This document shows, in pieces, positions 33,801-41,171 of a DNA stretch of 64,000 nucleotides (the first letter of the stretch is position 1; each line of letters begins with the position of its first letter). The DNA is taken from positions 110,145-174,144 of the forward strand of contig NZ_LGED01000244.1 in the NCBI RefSeq assembly GCF_001280085.1, given 5' to 3'. The position numbers and the translations under genes are program-made. The DNA comes from Saccharothrix sp. NRRL B-16348 (lineage in GTDB: Bacteria > Actinomycetota > Actinomycetes > Mycobacteriales > Pseudonocardiaceae). The notes under the pieces were generated by a model, which was given only the letters and a program-made list of their open reading frames with translations, ran no database searches and had not been told where the DNA came from.

Positions 33801-34252
33801 AGGAGGCGAACGCGGTGGTGGGCGTGGTGCGGTCGCTGATGGGTCGCCTGTGGACGGACGGGCCGGACGCGCGCGCCCTGGACGATTCGGACATCCTGGT
33901 GGTGGCGCCGTACAACCTGCAGGTGCGCCTGGTGCGGCGCGAGTTGGAGAAGCACGGCTACGAGCACGTGCGGGTCGGGACCGTGGACCGGTTCCAGGGC
34001 CAGGAGGCGCCCGTGGTGATCACCACGATGACGTCGTCGGCGGCCGTCGACCTGCCGCGCGGGCTGGACTTCCTGTTGTCCCGCAACCGGTTGAACGTCG
34101 CGCTGTCACGGGCGCAGGCCGTGGCGGTCGTGGTGTGCTCGCCGAGGTTGGTGGAGGCCGACATCCGCGACGTCGACCAGCTCCGCCTGGTCTCGGGGAT
34201 GATCGGGCTGATGGCCGACGCCGAGCGGTGGGCCGTCGAGGCCGACGCCTGA
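30812..34252 (+). CDS. TM0106-family RecB-like nuclease fused to a UPF1/Dna2-type SF1 helicase
   Basis: A 1146-aa enzyme with three parts. Residues 1-270 are a RecB/Cas4-like PD-(D/E)xK nuclease with HDAKLA and QLTAYANAL; Cys near residue 20 (LLECDHR) and CATCRFGRHC at about 210 match the four-Cys Fe-S pattern of Cas4, AddB and Dna2. Residues about 310-520 are an RNase H-like exonuclease domain (DLFFDMEGDP, DYNTYDC). From about 750 comes an SF1B helicase with Walker A GPPGAGKTYL, Walker B LIVDEAGQ, GDPQQLPQ, VDRFQGQE and NVALSRA. It should act in DNA end processing or repair. The ATG at 30812 lacks a ribosome site; GATACT upstream suggests a leaderless mRNA. Confidence 0.9.
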   Translation: MLTADGHLVHSPADLVDLLECDHRARLSLALAVGLPDAPVPDPQPNTLATRHGHAHEQAVLAKFRAEHDVVEIPQPAPTHAALTRAAELTARAIADRAPVIYQAVFYADGFHGRADFLVATDRGYEPHDAKLARHATPAAVVQLTAYANALNDHAGPAMHLLLGDGTTKTFQVADFLPLVRDLQTRLTTRLAAPASLPERLWDDERPACATCRFGRHCATGREADRDLSLVAGIRTDQRRKLVAAGLGTIDALANATRTDRPTTMSATTFTGLRAQAALQVIQDHSRTEDNPIGKVAFEVVAPEALATLPVPSTGDLFFDMEGDPFALNGEGLEYLFGVVDVNERFTPFWAHTRPQEKAAFERFVDHATKALEDHPEAHIYHYAPYEVNALKKLAALHGTREDAVDHLLRSGALVDLYAVVRKALRVSQRSYSIKYLEPLYMPDARAGEVTTAVSSIEAYEEFLALRDADPARAEDVLTGIADYNTYDCVSTLRLYRFLLEVRAEAGIEPHVPEPSFTEEIEDELAAQRRAERAERLAAVVDPLLAGLPDNPADATDDERARALLAAAVGYHRRETNPAWWDFFRQMAAPLSELESDSACAVPVSVRAQDWAMPSGRVRKAKREVRVWCDPDRPHPFAKGDQVRLLYPGKPANVTRDAVVLAESAEDMVVLESVAPDDVHGEQPIAVLPGSPVRPTPKDEAVYDLARAVVDELPTLPPHPGIDLIRRTPPRLRTGALPRGDDLIADVIAAVDALDGSTLAVQGPPGAGKTYLAGRLIAHLIRGGRSVGVTSTSHKAVENVLSAALAAGRELGVPIPTAKRAKGAPAKDCSWEQPRDNPALVRWRNDQGGGHLVGGTAWTFANTALREQPFDVLIVDEAGQFALADALAVSTCARNLVLLGDPQQLPQVVQGTHPAGAEASALGHLIGDADVIPPELGYFLDQTRRMHPAVCAPVSNLSYAGLLHAHPSAAARGIDGVPSGVYVHSVPHSHNTTSSIEEANAVVGVVRSLMGRLWTDGPDARALDDSDILVVAPYNLQVRLVRRELEKHGYEHVRVGTVDRFQGQEAPVVITTMTSSAAVDLPRGLDFLLSRNRLNVALSRAQAVAVVVCSPRLVEADIRDVDQLRLVSGMIGLMADAERWAVEADA

Positions 34253-34382
34253 CGTCACGGCGGGTCGTCGCCGTTTCGGGTGTCACCCGAATTGACCAGG
34301 CTCCGATGTGAACACTTGGCCCGCGGCGTCCGTATAGGGGTGTGCGTTCCCCGCCGCGCCACCGCCGTTCACAGGAGCCACC

Positions 34383-35042
34383 ATGCCGTTCGCACGGGCC
34401 GTCCGGGCATCACTCTGCGTCGCGGCGGCCGTCGCTGCCGCAGGCCTGCTGGCCGCCGTCCCCGCCTCCGCGCACACCCCGTCGCTCAAGTCCGGGTGCG
34501 TCGACGGCAACGCCGTGCTCACCGTCGGGCTCACCCGGTACGACGGCCGCCGGTCCAATTCGGTCACCGTCGCGGACAACGGGCGGGCGGTCGAGGACAG
34601 GCCGTTCCGGGAGTCGTTCCACAAGTCCTACAGCGAGCCCGGGACCGTCGAGCACGTCTTCACCGTCACCGTGCGCGCGTGGGACGACCCGCGGTGGGCG
34701 CGCGGCTGGTCGTTCAGCAGGACGCTGACCGTGCCCGCGTGCGTGACGCCGCCGACGACGACCACCACCACCACGGTCCCCGTCACCACCACCACGCCGG
34801 TCACGACTACGACTCCCATCGAAACGACCACGACCGTCACCACCACGACGACCACCACCACCACGCCGTTGACGTTCGACTGGCCCACCACGCAACGGAA
34901 AGCGGCCGTGGTGCCCGCCGCGAACGACCGGGGTCTGCCGGACACCGGCGCGAACGTGACCGTCCCGCTGGTACTCGGCGTGCTGCTGCTCAGCGGCGGG
35001 GTCGTGGTGCTCTTCGTCCTCCGGCGACGGCTCCGCCGCTAG
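34383..35042 (+). CDS. Sortase-anchored surface protein (LPDTG motif, Thr-rich stalk)
   Basis: A 219-aa cell-wall protein. A signal peptide (1-30, cleavage after PASA) is followed by a small globular domain of about 95 residues with two Cys, a Thr-rich stalk (PPTTTTTTTVPVTTTTPVTTTT...) at about 122-162, and a C-terminal sorting signal LPDTG at about 184, hydrophobic helix and RRRLRR tail. The ATG has AGGAGCC upstream. It is a paralogue of the next gene, with the same domain order and HTPxL-KC start of the mature protein. The function of the globular domain is unknown; the stalk and anchor suggest display outside the wall. Confidence 0.88.
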   Translation: MPFARAVRASLCVAAAVAAAGLLAAVPASAHTPSLKSGCVDGNAVLTVGLTRYDGRRSNSVTVADNGRAVEDRPFRESFHKSYSEPGTVEHVFTVTVRAWDDPRWARGWSFSRTLTVPACVTPPTTTTTTTVPVTTTTPVTTTTPIETTTTVTTTTTTTTTPLTFDWPTTQRKAAVVPAANDRGLPDTGANVTVPLVLGVLLLSGGVVVLFVLRRRLRR

Positions 35043-35064
35043 GTCACGGTTTCACGCAAAGTAG

Positions 35065-35098
35065 TTACCGAACCCCGGATCGTGTTGTTACCAACCCC
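35065..35098 (+). promoter_or_regulatory. Direct repeat upstream of the second sortase-substrate gene
   Basis: TTACCGAACCCC (35065-35076) and TTACCAACCCC (35088-35098) are spaced 23 bp apart (start to start), about two helical turns, 50-85 bp before the start codon. This fits a direct-repeat activator site or alternative sigma promoter. Assignment is tentative. Confidence 0.4.
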
Positions 35099-35147
35099 CC
35101 GATAGTGTGGCGCGGTTCTCCTCAGCCCTTCCCTCAGGAGCCCTCAC

Positions 35148-35804
35148 ATGCAGTTCGCCAGAGCCGGCGCCCTGGTCGGCGCCGCAGTCGCCGCCATCGC
35201 CGCGACCGTCTTCGCCGCCGTCCCCGCCTCCGCGCACACCCCCGAACTGGTCGCGAAGTGCGAGGACGGCAAGACCAGCCTCAGCGTGAAGCTCGCGGCC
35301 TACGCCGAGAGCACTGCGCAGAAGACCAACCACATCAAGGTCGTCCTTGATGGCACGGAAGAGCTGGAGAACAAGGACTTCGGCCGGTCCTTCGAGGGCT
35401 CGTACTCCACCAGCGGCGACGTCGAGCGCGAGTTCGTCGTCGAAGTGACCGCCTACGACGACTCCCGGTTCTCCTTCAAGGAGACGAAGACCGTCAAGGC
35501 GTGCGTCGTGCCGCCGACCACGACCACCACTACGACGACGACCACCACCACGACCACCACGACTGACGCCACGCCGACGACCGGCGTCACGACCGGACCG
35601 CCCTCGGACACCACCGACGCCCCGGCGCCGACCACCACCACGACCACGACGACGGCCCCCGCGGTCGTGCCGGTGGCCGACGCGGGTGACGGCCTGGCCG
35701 ACACGGGTGCGAGCATCGCGATCCCGCTGGTCATCGGCGTCGTGCTGCTCGGCGGTGGCGCGGCCCTGCTGATCGTGCTGCGCCGGCGCGCGGCGAACGA
35801 CTAG
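35148..35804 (+). CDS. Sortase-anchored surface protein (LADTG motif, Thr-rich stalk)
   Basis: A 218-aa paralogue of the preceding gene. Signal peptide 1-31, globular domain to about 120 with two Cys (VAKCEDG and VKACVV), Thr-rich stalk of about 45 residues, then GLADTGASI, a hydrophobic helix and an RRRAAND tail. The sorting motif is LADTG, the LAxTG form preferred by class E sortases, whereas the neighbour has LPDTG. The two genes are 105 bp apart with their own upstream region each. The poly-Thr tract is encoded by ACC/ACG runs that could vary in length. The ligand or role is unknown. Confidence 0.88.
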   Translation: MQFARAGALVGAAVAAIAATVFAAVPASAHTPELVAKCEDGKTSLSVKLAAYAESTAQKTNHIKVVLDGTEELENKDFGRSFEGSYSTSGDVEREFVVEVTAYDDSRFSFKETKTVKACVVPPTTTTTTTTTTTTTTTTDATPTTGVTTGPPSDTTDAPAPTTTTTTTTAPAVVPVADAGDGLADTGASIAIPLVIGVVLLGGGAALLIVLRRRAAND

Positions 35805-35814
35805 CACCGACCGC

Positions 35815-35850
35815 CTCGGCCCCGGTCACGACCACGTGACCGGGGCCGAG
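35815..35850. terminator. Bidirectional terminator hairpin
   Basis: A perfect 16-bp stem (CTCGGCCCCGGTCACG with CGTGACCGGGGCCGAG) and a 4-base ACCA loop lie between the convergent surface-protein and dehydrogenase genes. No U-tract follows on either side. Confidence 0.85.
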
Positions 35851-35855
35851 CCGTG

Positions 35856-36845
35856 CTACGGCAGCACCTGGATCTTGCGGCCCTGCCCCGCCCGGAACCG
35901 CCCCAGCGCCGAGGCGTAGTCCGCCAGCGGCAGGCGGTCGCTGATGAACACCTCCGGGTCGAGCACGCCGGTGGCGAACAGGTCGGCCGCGCGTTCGAAC
36001 GAGTGCAGCACCGCCATCGAACCGGTGATCGTGATCTCCTGGTTGTAGATGCGGTACGGGTCGATGGTCACCCGCGCCGCGTAGTCGGAGACGCCGAACT
36101 GCAGGAACGTGCCGCCCTTCGCGACCCGGCCCAGCCCGTCCTGGATGGCCTTCTCGTTGCCGGTGGCGTCGATGACGACGTCCCACCCCTGAGGCCGGTC
36201 CAGCTCGTCGGGCGACGTCGCGGTGGCCGTGACGCCGAGCAGCTCGGCCGTGGCCAGGCGGTCCGGGTTGAGGTCGACCACCTCGATGGACGACGCGCCG
36301 GTGAGCTTGCCGAGCTGCAGCATCATCAGGCCCATCGTGCCCGAGCCGTAGATCAGCACCCGGCTCGCCAACCGCGAGCGCAGCACGTCGTAACCGCGCA
36401 CCGCGCACGACAGCGGCTCGATCAGCGCGGCGTCCTCGGTGCGCACCTGGTCGGGCAGCTTCACGCAGTTCGCCACGGGCGCCAGCGCGTACTCGGCCGC
36501 GCCGCCGCCGGTCGTGACGCCGATCGCGGCCCACCGCTCGCACAGGTTGTTGCGCCCGGACCGGCACATGCGGCACTCGTGGCAGTACAGCGAGGGGTCC
36601 ACCGCGACCCGGTCGCCGACCGCCAGCTCGGTGACGTCCGCCCCGAGCTCGACGACCACGCCCGCGAACTCGTGCCCCGGCACGACCGGCAGCGTCGGCG
36701 CGAACTCGCCCTGCAGGATGTGCAGGTCGGTGCCGCACAGCCCGCACGCCGCGACGTCCACGACGACCTGGCGCGGGCCGGGCGCCGGGTCCGGCACCTC
36801 GGCGACCTCCACCGCGCCGACCCCGGTGATCACGGCTGCTTTCAC
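35856..36845 (-). CDS. Zinc-dependent sugar-alcohol dehydrogenase (MDR family, sorbitol/L-iditol dehydrogenase-like)
   Basis: A 329-aa NAD(P)-dependent medium-chain dehydrogenase. GLCGTDLH at about 34-41 holds the catalytic zinc Cys, GHEFAGVV at about 57 the His-Glu pair, and CHECRMCRSGRNNLC at about 90-104 the structural zinc Cys set. The nucleotide fold has IYGSGTMGLMMLQL at about 165. The GTG start overlaps the stop of the upstream permease (GTGA). It is the last gene of a leftward operon with DeoR, a binding protein and two permeases, so it probably oxidises the imported polyol in the cytosol. Sorbitol, mannitol or arabitol are all possible. Confidence 0.9.
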   Translation of the reverse strand: MKAAVITGVGAVEVAEVPDPAPGPRQVVVDVAACGLCGTDLHILQGEFAPTLPVVPGHEFAGVVVELGADVTELAVGDRVAVDPSLYCHECRMCRSGRNNLCERWAAIGVTTGGGAAEYALAPVANCVKLPDQVRTEDAALIEPLSCAVRGYDVLRSRLASRVLIYGSGTMGLMMLQLGKLTGASSIEVVDLNPDRLATAELLGVTATATSPDELDRPQGWDVVIDATGNEKAIQDGLGRVAKGGTFLQFGVSDYAARVTIDPYRIYNQEITITGSMAVLHSFERAADLFATGVLDPEVFISDRLPLADYASALGRFRAGQGRKIQVLP

Positions 36846-37642
36846 TTCACGGCTCCCAGCGAGAGGCCCTGGACCAGCTTGTCCTGGGCGGCGAACCCGG
36901 CGACGAGCACCGGCAGCGACACCACCACGGCGGCGGCGCACACCTTGGCCAGGAACAGGCCCTGGCTGGTGACGAACCCGGTGAGGTAGACCGGCGCGGT
37001 GCCCGCGACCACGCCGGTCAGCACCCGGGCGAACAGCAGCTCGTTCCAGCTGAAGATGAAGCAGATCAACGAGGTCGCGGCGATGCCGGGCATGGCGACC
37101 GGCGCGACGACCCGGCGCAGCGTGGTGACCAGGCCCGCGCCGTCGAGCGCGGCGGCCTCCAGGATCTCGCCCGGCACCTCGGCCAGGAACGACCGCATCA
37201 GCCACACCGCGATCGGCAGGTTCATCGACGTGTAGAGCACGACCAGGAACGAGATGTTGTCGAGCATCCCGGTGTACTGGGCGACCAGGTAGATCGGCAG
37301 CAGACCGGCCACGACGGGCAGCATCTTGGTGGACAGGAAGAAGAACAGCACGTCCGACCACTTCTCGACCTTCTTGATCGAGAGCGCGTACGCCGCCGGG
37401 ATCGCCAGCAGCAGCACCAGCACCGTCGAGCCGATCGACGCGCTCAGCGAGTTGATCAGCGGCGGCCACGGGTCCGAGTCGAAGAACTCGGCGTAGCTGT
37501 CGAACGTGATCGGCGCGGCCAGGGACGGCGGGTTGGTCGCCGCGTCCGACTCGCTGTGCAGGGAGGTGAGCACCATCCAGGCCACCGGCGCGAAGAACAG
37601 CAGGCCCGCCGCCCACGCGGCCAGGCCGAGCAACCGCCTCAT
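36842..37642 (-). CDS. ABC transporter permease, MalG type (polyol/sugar)
   Basis: A 266-aa inner-membrane permease with six helices. The cytoplasmic EAA loop that contacts the ATPase is EAAALDGAGLVTTLRRVVAP at about 165-184. The second helix region and the C-terminal ending QGLSLGAVK are typical of the MalG (CUT1) family. ATG overlaps the stop of the MalF-type gene (ATGA). No ATPase gene is in the operon; in actinomycetes a shared MsiK-type ATPase often serves many such transporters. Confidence 0.92.
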   Translation of the reverse strand: MRRLLGLAAWAAGLLFFAPVAWMVLTSLHSESDAATNPPSLAAPITFDSYAEFFDSDPWPPLINSLSASIGSTVLVLLLAIPAAYALSIKKVEKWSDVLFFFLSTKMLPVVAGLLPIYLVAQYTGMLDNISFLVVLYTSMNLPIAVWLMRSFLAEVPGEILEAAALDGAGLVTTLRRVVAPVAMPGIAATSLICFIFSWNELLFARVLTGVVAGTAPVYLTGFVTSQGLFLAKVCAAAVVVSLPVLVAGFAAQDKLVQGLSLGAVK

Positions 37643-38586
37643 GCCCTCACCTCTTCACGCAGCAACGACGACACCACGCGCAACGCGAACGTGGCGATGA
37701 CGATCGAGCCGACGACCACCACCACGCCCGCGGCGGACGCCTGGCCGTAGTCGTGCGCCTGGTAGAACGTCTGGTAGATCGTGTACGGCAGGTTGGCCGT
37801 GCCGAGGCCGCCGGACGTGATGGTGAAGACGGCGTCGAAGTTCTGCACGACGTAGATCGAGCCGAGCAGCGCGCCCAGCTCCAGGTACTGCCGCAGGTGC
37901 GGCAGCGTGAGGTAGCGGAACACCTGCCACGCCGTGGCGCCGTCGATGCGCGCGGCCTCCACCGCGTCCTGCGGGCGGCTCTGCAGGCCCGCCAACAGGA
38001 TCAGCATCATGAACGGCGTCCACTGCCACACCAGCGACGCCTCCACCGCGAGCAGCGGCATCCCGCTGATCCACTCCGGCTGCGGCGCGTCGTCGCCGAA
38101 CAACCACGTCAGCACACCGTTGAGCAGGCCGTACTCGGGGTTGTAGAGCGCGTGCTTCCACAGCAGCGCGGCGGCGACCGGCACCACCAGGAACGGCGCG
38201 ATGAGCATCGTGCGCACGACACCGCGGCCGGCGAACTTCCGGTCGAGCAGCAGGGCCAGCCCCAGCCCGAGGACCAGGCTGACGAGCACCACGGTCGCGG
38301 TGAGCAGGGCCGTGACGCCGATGGCGCTGCGCAGGTCCGGGTCGGTGAACACGGCGGCGTAGTTGTCCAAGCCGGCAAACCCGCGGTCGGCCGGGTCCAG
38401 CGAGTTCCACCGCATCAGCGAGATCACCAGCGTGGCGACGAACGGCAGCTGCGTGACCACGATCGTGAAGATCAGGGCGGGCAGGAGCGGGGCGCGCCGG
38501 GCCCAGCGCGCCGCCGCCGCCAACTGCCCCGTCCGCGCCGGTGGCGTGGGTTCGGCCTGCGTCGGGGCCTCGCGCACGGCGGTCAC
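37639..38586 (-). CDS. ABC transporter permease, MalF type (polyol/sugar)
   Basis: A 315-aa CUT1 permease with six membrane helices after a polar N-terminal segment. Its EAA motif is EAARIDGATAWQVFRYLTLP at about 215-234. The GTG at 38586 has GGAGGA five bases upstream and lies 31 bp after the binding-protein stop. It pairs with the MalG-type permease encoded next (4-bp overlap) to form the membrane channel. Confidence 0.92.
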   Translation of the reverse strand: MTAVREAPTQAEPTPPARTGQLAAAARWARRAPLLPALIFTIVVTQLPFVATLVISLMRWNSLDPADRGFAGLDNYAAVFTDPDLRSAIGVTALLTATVVLVSLVLGLGLALLLDRKFAGRGVVRTMLIAPFLVVPVAAALLWKHALYNPEYGLLNGVLTWLFGDDAPQPEWISGMPLLAVEASLVWQWTPFMMLILLAGLQSRPQDAVEAARIDGATAWQVFRYLTLPHLRQYLELGALLGSIYVVQNFDAVFTITSGGLGTANLPYTIYQTFYQAHDYGQASAAGVVVVVGSIVIATFALRVVSSLLREEVRA

Positions 38587-38617
38587 CGGGTCCTCCCGAT
38601 GGGGGTCGGGTTCGCCA

Positions 38618-39961
38618 TCACTTCCCCCGGTACTTCTCGGCGACGGTCTCGGCCAGTGCCTGGCTCTCGTCCAGCGCGGCGTCCACCGTGGTGGAGCCCG
38701 CGATGGCCGCACTCACCTTCTGCGACACCTGCGTGCCGAGGTCGGTGAACTCCGGGATGCCGACGAACTGGATGCCGCTCGCGGGCCGGGGCTGCACGCC
38801 GGGGTCGGTGGGCTTGGCGCCCGCGATGGCCGCCTCCGCCTGCTTGGCGAACGAACCGCCCGCGGCCAGGTACTCGGGCCGCTGGTAGGTCGACTTCCGC
38901 TTGCCGTCGGGCAGCTTCGACCAGCCGAGCGTCTTGCCGACCAGCTCCTCGTAGCCCTTGCCGGACGCCCACGACACGAACTTCCACGCGTTGTCGGCGT
39001 TCTTGCTCGCCTTCTGGATGCCGAACGCCCACGTGTACAGCCAGGCCGAACTCTCCGTCTTCACGACCGGCGCCTGGGCGAAGCCCAGCTTGCCCTTCAC
39101 CGGCGAGTCGTCGGCCTCCAGCAGCCCGGCGGCGACCGTGGCGTCGTACCACATGGCGACCTTGCCCTGGGTCATGTTGTTCAGGCACTCGGCGAACCCG
39201 GCCTGCGGCGCGCCCGCCTCGCCGTGCGCGCGGACCAGGTCCACATAGAACTTCGTGGCCTCCTTGAACTCCGGCGCGTTCAGCTGTGCCTGCCAGTCCT
39301 TCGTGAACCACGTGCCGCCGAACGTGTTGACCACCGTGGTCAACGGCGCCATCAGCTGGCCCCAGCCGGGCTGGCCGCGCAGGCAGATGCCCTTCATGCC
39401 GGGCTGCGCGCCGTCGACCTGGGCGGCGATCTCGGCGACCTGCTGCCACGTGGGCTTCTCGGGCATGGTCAGGCCCTTGGCGTCCAGCACGTCCTTGCGG
39501 TACATGAGGAACGACGACTCGCCGTAGAACGGCTGGGCGTACACCTTGCCGTCGGCGGCGGTCAGTGACTGGCGGATCGGTTCGAGGACGTCGTCCTGGT
39601 CGAAGCCGGTGTCCTTGGCGACGTAGTCGTCCAGCGGGGTGAGCCAGCCGTTCTTGGCGTAGATCGGCGTCTCGTAGTTGCTGATCGTGGCCACGTCGTA
39701 CTGGCCCGCCTGGCTGGAGAAGTCCTGGCTGATCTTGTCGCGGACGTCGTTCTCGGGCAGCACGGTGAAGTTGACCGTGATGCCGGTGTCCTTGGTGAAG
39801 TTGTCCGCGGTGAGCTTCTGCAGGTCCTGCAGCTGCGGGTTGTTCACCATCAGGACGTTGATCGAGTTCTCGGCGCCGCCGCCCCCGCCGCCCGCGCCGG
39901 CGCACGCGGTCGTGGCCAGGAGCACCGCGGCCAGCAGGCCGCCATACCGCAATGACTTCAT
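38618..39961 (-). CDS. ABC transporter substrate-binding lipoprotein (polyol/sugar)
   Basis: A 447-aa extracellular solute-binding protein of family 1. The lipoprotein signal peptide ends at Cys20 (LLATTACAG) and is followed by a Gly-rich linker (GAGGGGGGAEN). The two-lobed binding fold spans about 32-447 (INVLMVNNPQLQDLQKL at its start). AAGGAAGG precedes the ATG. It is the second gene of the DeoR-led operon; context with a zinc dehydrogenase points to a sugar alcohol as ligand. Confidence 0.92.
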   Translation of the reverse strand: MKSLRYGGLLAAVLLATTACAGAGGGGGGAENSINVLMVNNPQLQDLQKLTADNFTKDTGITVNFTVLPENDVRDKISQDFSSQAGQYDVATISNYETPIYAKNGWLTPLDDYVAKDTGFDQDDVLEPIRQSLTAADGKVYAQPFYGESSFLMYRKDVLDAKGLTMPEKPTWQQVAEIAAQVDGAQPGMKGICLRGQPGWGQLMAPLTTVVNTFGGTWFTKDWQAQLNAPEFKEATKFYVDLVRAHGEAGAPQAGFAECLNNMTQGKVAMWYDATVAAGLLEADDSPVKGKLGFAQAPVVKTESSAWLYTWAFGIQKASKNADNAWKFVSWASGKGYEELVGKTLGWSKLPDGKRKSTYQRPEYLAAGGSFAKQAEAAIAGAKPTDPGVQPRPASGIQFVGIPEFTDLGTQVSQKVSAAIAGSTTVDAALDESQALAETVAEKYRGK

Positions 39962-39992
39962 CGTCTTGCCTTCCTTAGGGCGAGCGGAACCA

Positions 39993-40013
39993 GGCCCCTG
40001 GTGCTGCGGGGCC
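39993..40013. terminator. Weak hairpin between DeoR and the binding-protein gene
   Basis: GGCCCC and GGGGCC pair around a nine-base loop, in the 69-bp gap inside the polyol operon. It may attenuate transcription or be a processing or stabilising hairpin that separates regulator from transporter mRNA levels. Confidence 0.4.
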
Positions 40014-40030
40014 GCTGCGTGGGGTTGGGG

Positions 40031-40792
40031 TCAGGCCCGGACGACCTTCGGTCCGAGCAGGGCGTAGCGGTGCGCCTCGCCCGCGGGCAGCACGGAGTCG
40101 GTGACGACCGCCTCCAGGTCGGCGATGCCGCCGAACCGGTGGAAGCTCGACACGCCGAACTTCGTGTGCACGCCGACGAAGATCCGCCTGCGGGCCGAGG
40201 CCAGGGCCTGCGCCTTGACCGCGCCCACCGCCGGGTCCGGCGTGGTGAGGCCGTGCTCGCGGGAGATGCCGTTCGCCCCGATGTAGGCGAGGTCGATCAC
40301 CATCTCCGCGAGCATCCGCGTGGCCCAGTGGTCGACGGTCGCCAGCGTCCGGCCGCGCACCCGTCCGCCGAGCAGCAGCACGGTCGCGGACGGCACTTCC
40401 GACAGCACGGCGGCGGTGGGCAGGGACGCGGTGATCACCGTCAACGGCCTGCCGGTGGGCAGGGCCTCGGCGACCAGCTGGGGTGTGTAGCCCTCGTCGA
40501 TGAACACCGTCTCGGCGTCACCGAGCCGGTCCGCGGCGGCCCGGGCGATGCGCCGCTTCTCCGGCACCATCGACGCGGACCGGAACTTCAGCCCGGTCTC
40601 GTACCCGGCGCTCTCGACCGGGAACGCGCCGCCGTGCGTGCGGCGGACCAGGCCGTGCTCGTCCAGCAGGCGCAGGTCGCGCCGCACGGTCTCCTGCGCG
40701 ACCTCCAGCTCGGCCGCGATCTCGGCCACGTCGACCCGGCCGTCCGCCCGGGCACGGGCCAGGATGCGGCGCTTGCGCTCGTCCGCACGCAC
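40031..40792 (-). CDS. DeoR/GlpR family repressor of the polyol operon
   Basis: A 253-aa regulator. The N-terminal DeoR HTH is at about 5-57 (RKRRILARARADGRVDVAEIA, VAQETVRRDLRLLDE). The C-terminal sugar-phosphate-sensing domain (about 75-235) has FIDEGYTPQLVAEAL and YIGANGISREHGL. The start is GTG. It is the first gene of the leftward polyol operon. A cluster of TGCCCG-containing inverted repeats upstream at 40803-40979 is the likely operator region, giving autoregulated repression released by a phosphorylated sugar or polyol. Confidence 0.92.
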   Translation of the reverse strand: MRADERKRRILARARADGRVDVAEIAAELEVAQETVRRDLRLLDEHGLVRRTHGGAFPVESAGYETGLKFRSASMVPEKRRIARAAADRLGDAETVFIDEGYTPQLVAEALPTGRPLTVITASLPTAAVLSEVPSATVLLLGGRVRGRTLATVDHWATRMLAEMVIDLAYIGANGISREHGLTTPDPAVGAVKAQALASARRRIFVGVHTKFGVSSFHRFGGIADLEAVVTDSVLPAGEAHRYALLGPKVVRA

Positions 40793-40802
40793 GTCGCCTC
40801 CC

Positions 40803-40979
40803 TGCCCGCTCGGACCGTCGCTGCCCGTTCGGGCCGCGCATTAGGTGTAACACCGTCGAATTGGTGTGGCCAGCGCCACAGCCGGGTGAAGGATGCCCGA
40901 GTCTCGACCGGTTTGCCTGACCGAACACACACGATCGGGTGGATCTGTGCCCGAACGGGCCCGACTTTCTGCCCGTTCA
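40803..40979. promoter_or_regulatory. Candidate DeoR operator cluster
   Basis: TGCCCG[T/A][T/A]CGG-like sites occur at 40803-40813, 40822-40834 (TGCCCGTTCGGGC), 40948-40960 (TGCCCGAACGGGC) and, as a half-site, 40970-40979. The two full sites are 5-bp inverted repeats GCCCG-N2-CGGGC about 126 bp apart. Repeated, widely spaced sites are usual for DeoR-type repressors. Confidence 0.55.
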
Positions 40980-40996
40980 CACCCCGCTCAACGCCA

Positions 40997-41032
40997 CGAG
41001 GCCCCCGAGTTTTGCGCAACTCGGGGGCCTCG
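40997..41032 (-). terminator. Strong terminator hairpin downstream of the old yellow enzyme gene
   Basis: A perfect 15-bp stem (CGAGGCCCCCGAGTT with AACTCGGGGGCCTCG) encloses a six-base TTGCGC loop. It lies just beyond repeat array C, so leftward transcripts of the old yellow enzyme gene would include the array and end here. Confidence 0.85.
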
Positions 41033-41038
41033 CCTCGT

Positions 41039-41164
41039 CCTGAGCGTTGAACTCGCGCTACCTGACCGTTCGACACGCCCGTTCCGAACGTAGGACACGC
41101 GCGAGAGTCCTACCTTCACACCGCGCGTGTCCTACGTTCAGAACGCGTGAATTCAACGCTCAGG
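41039..41164. repeat. Repeat array C (GAACGTAGGACACGCGCG family)
   Basis: A short array of two direct and two inverted units. The outer edges CCTGAGCGTTGAACTCGCG (41039-41057) and CGCGTGAATTCAACGCTCAGG (41144-41164) form a terminal inverted repeat. It sits between the stop codon of the old yellow enzyme gene (41172) and the terminator hairpin at 40997-41032, i.e. in the 3' untranslated region. Confidence 0.88.
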
Positions 41165-41171
41165 ACGGCGG

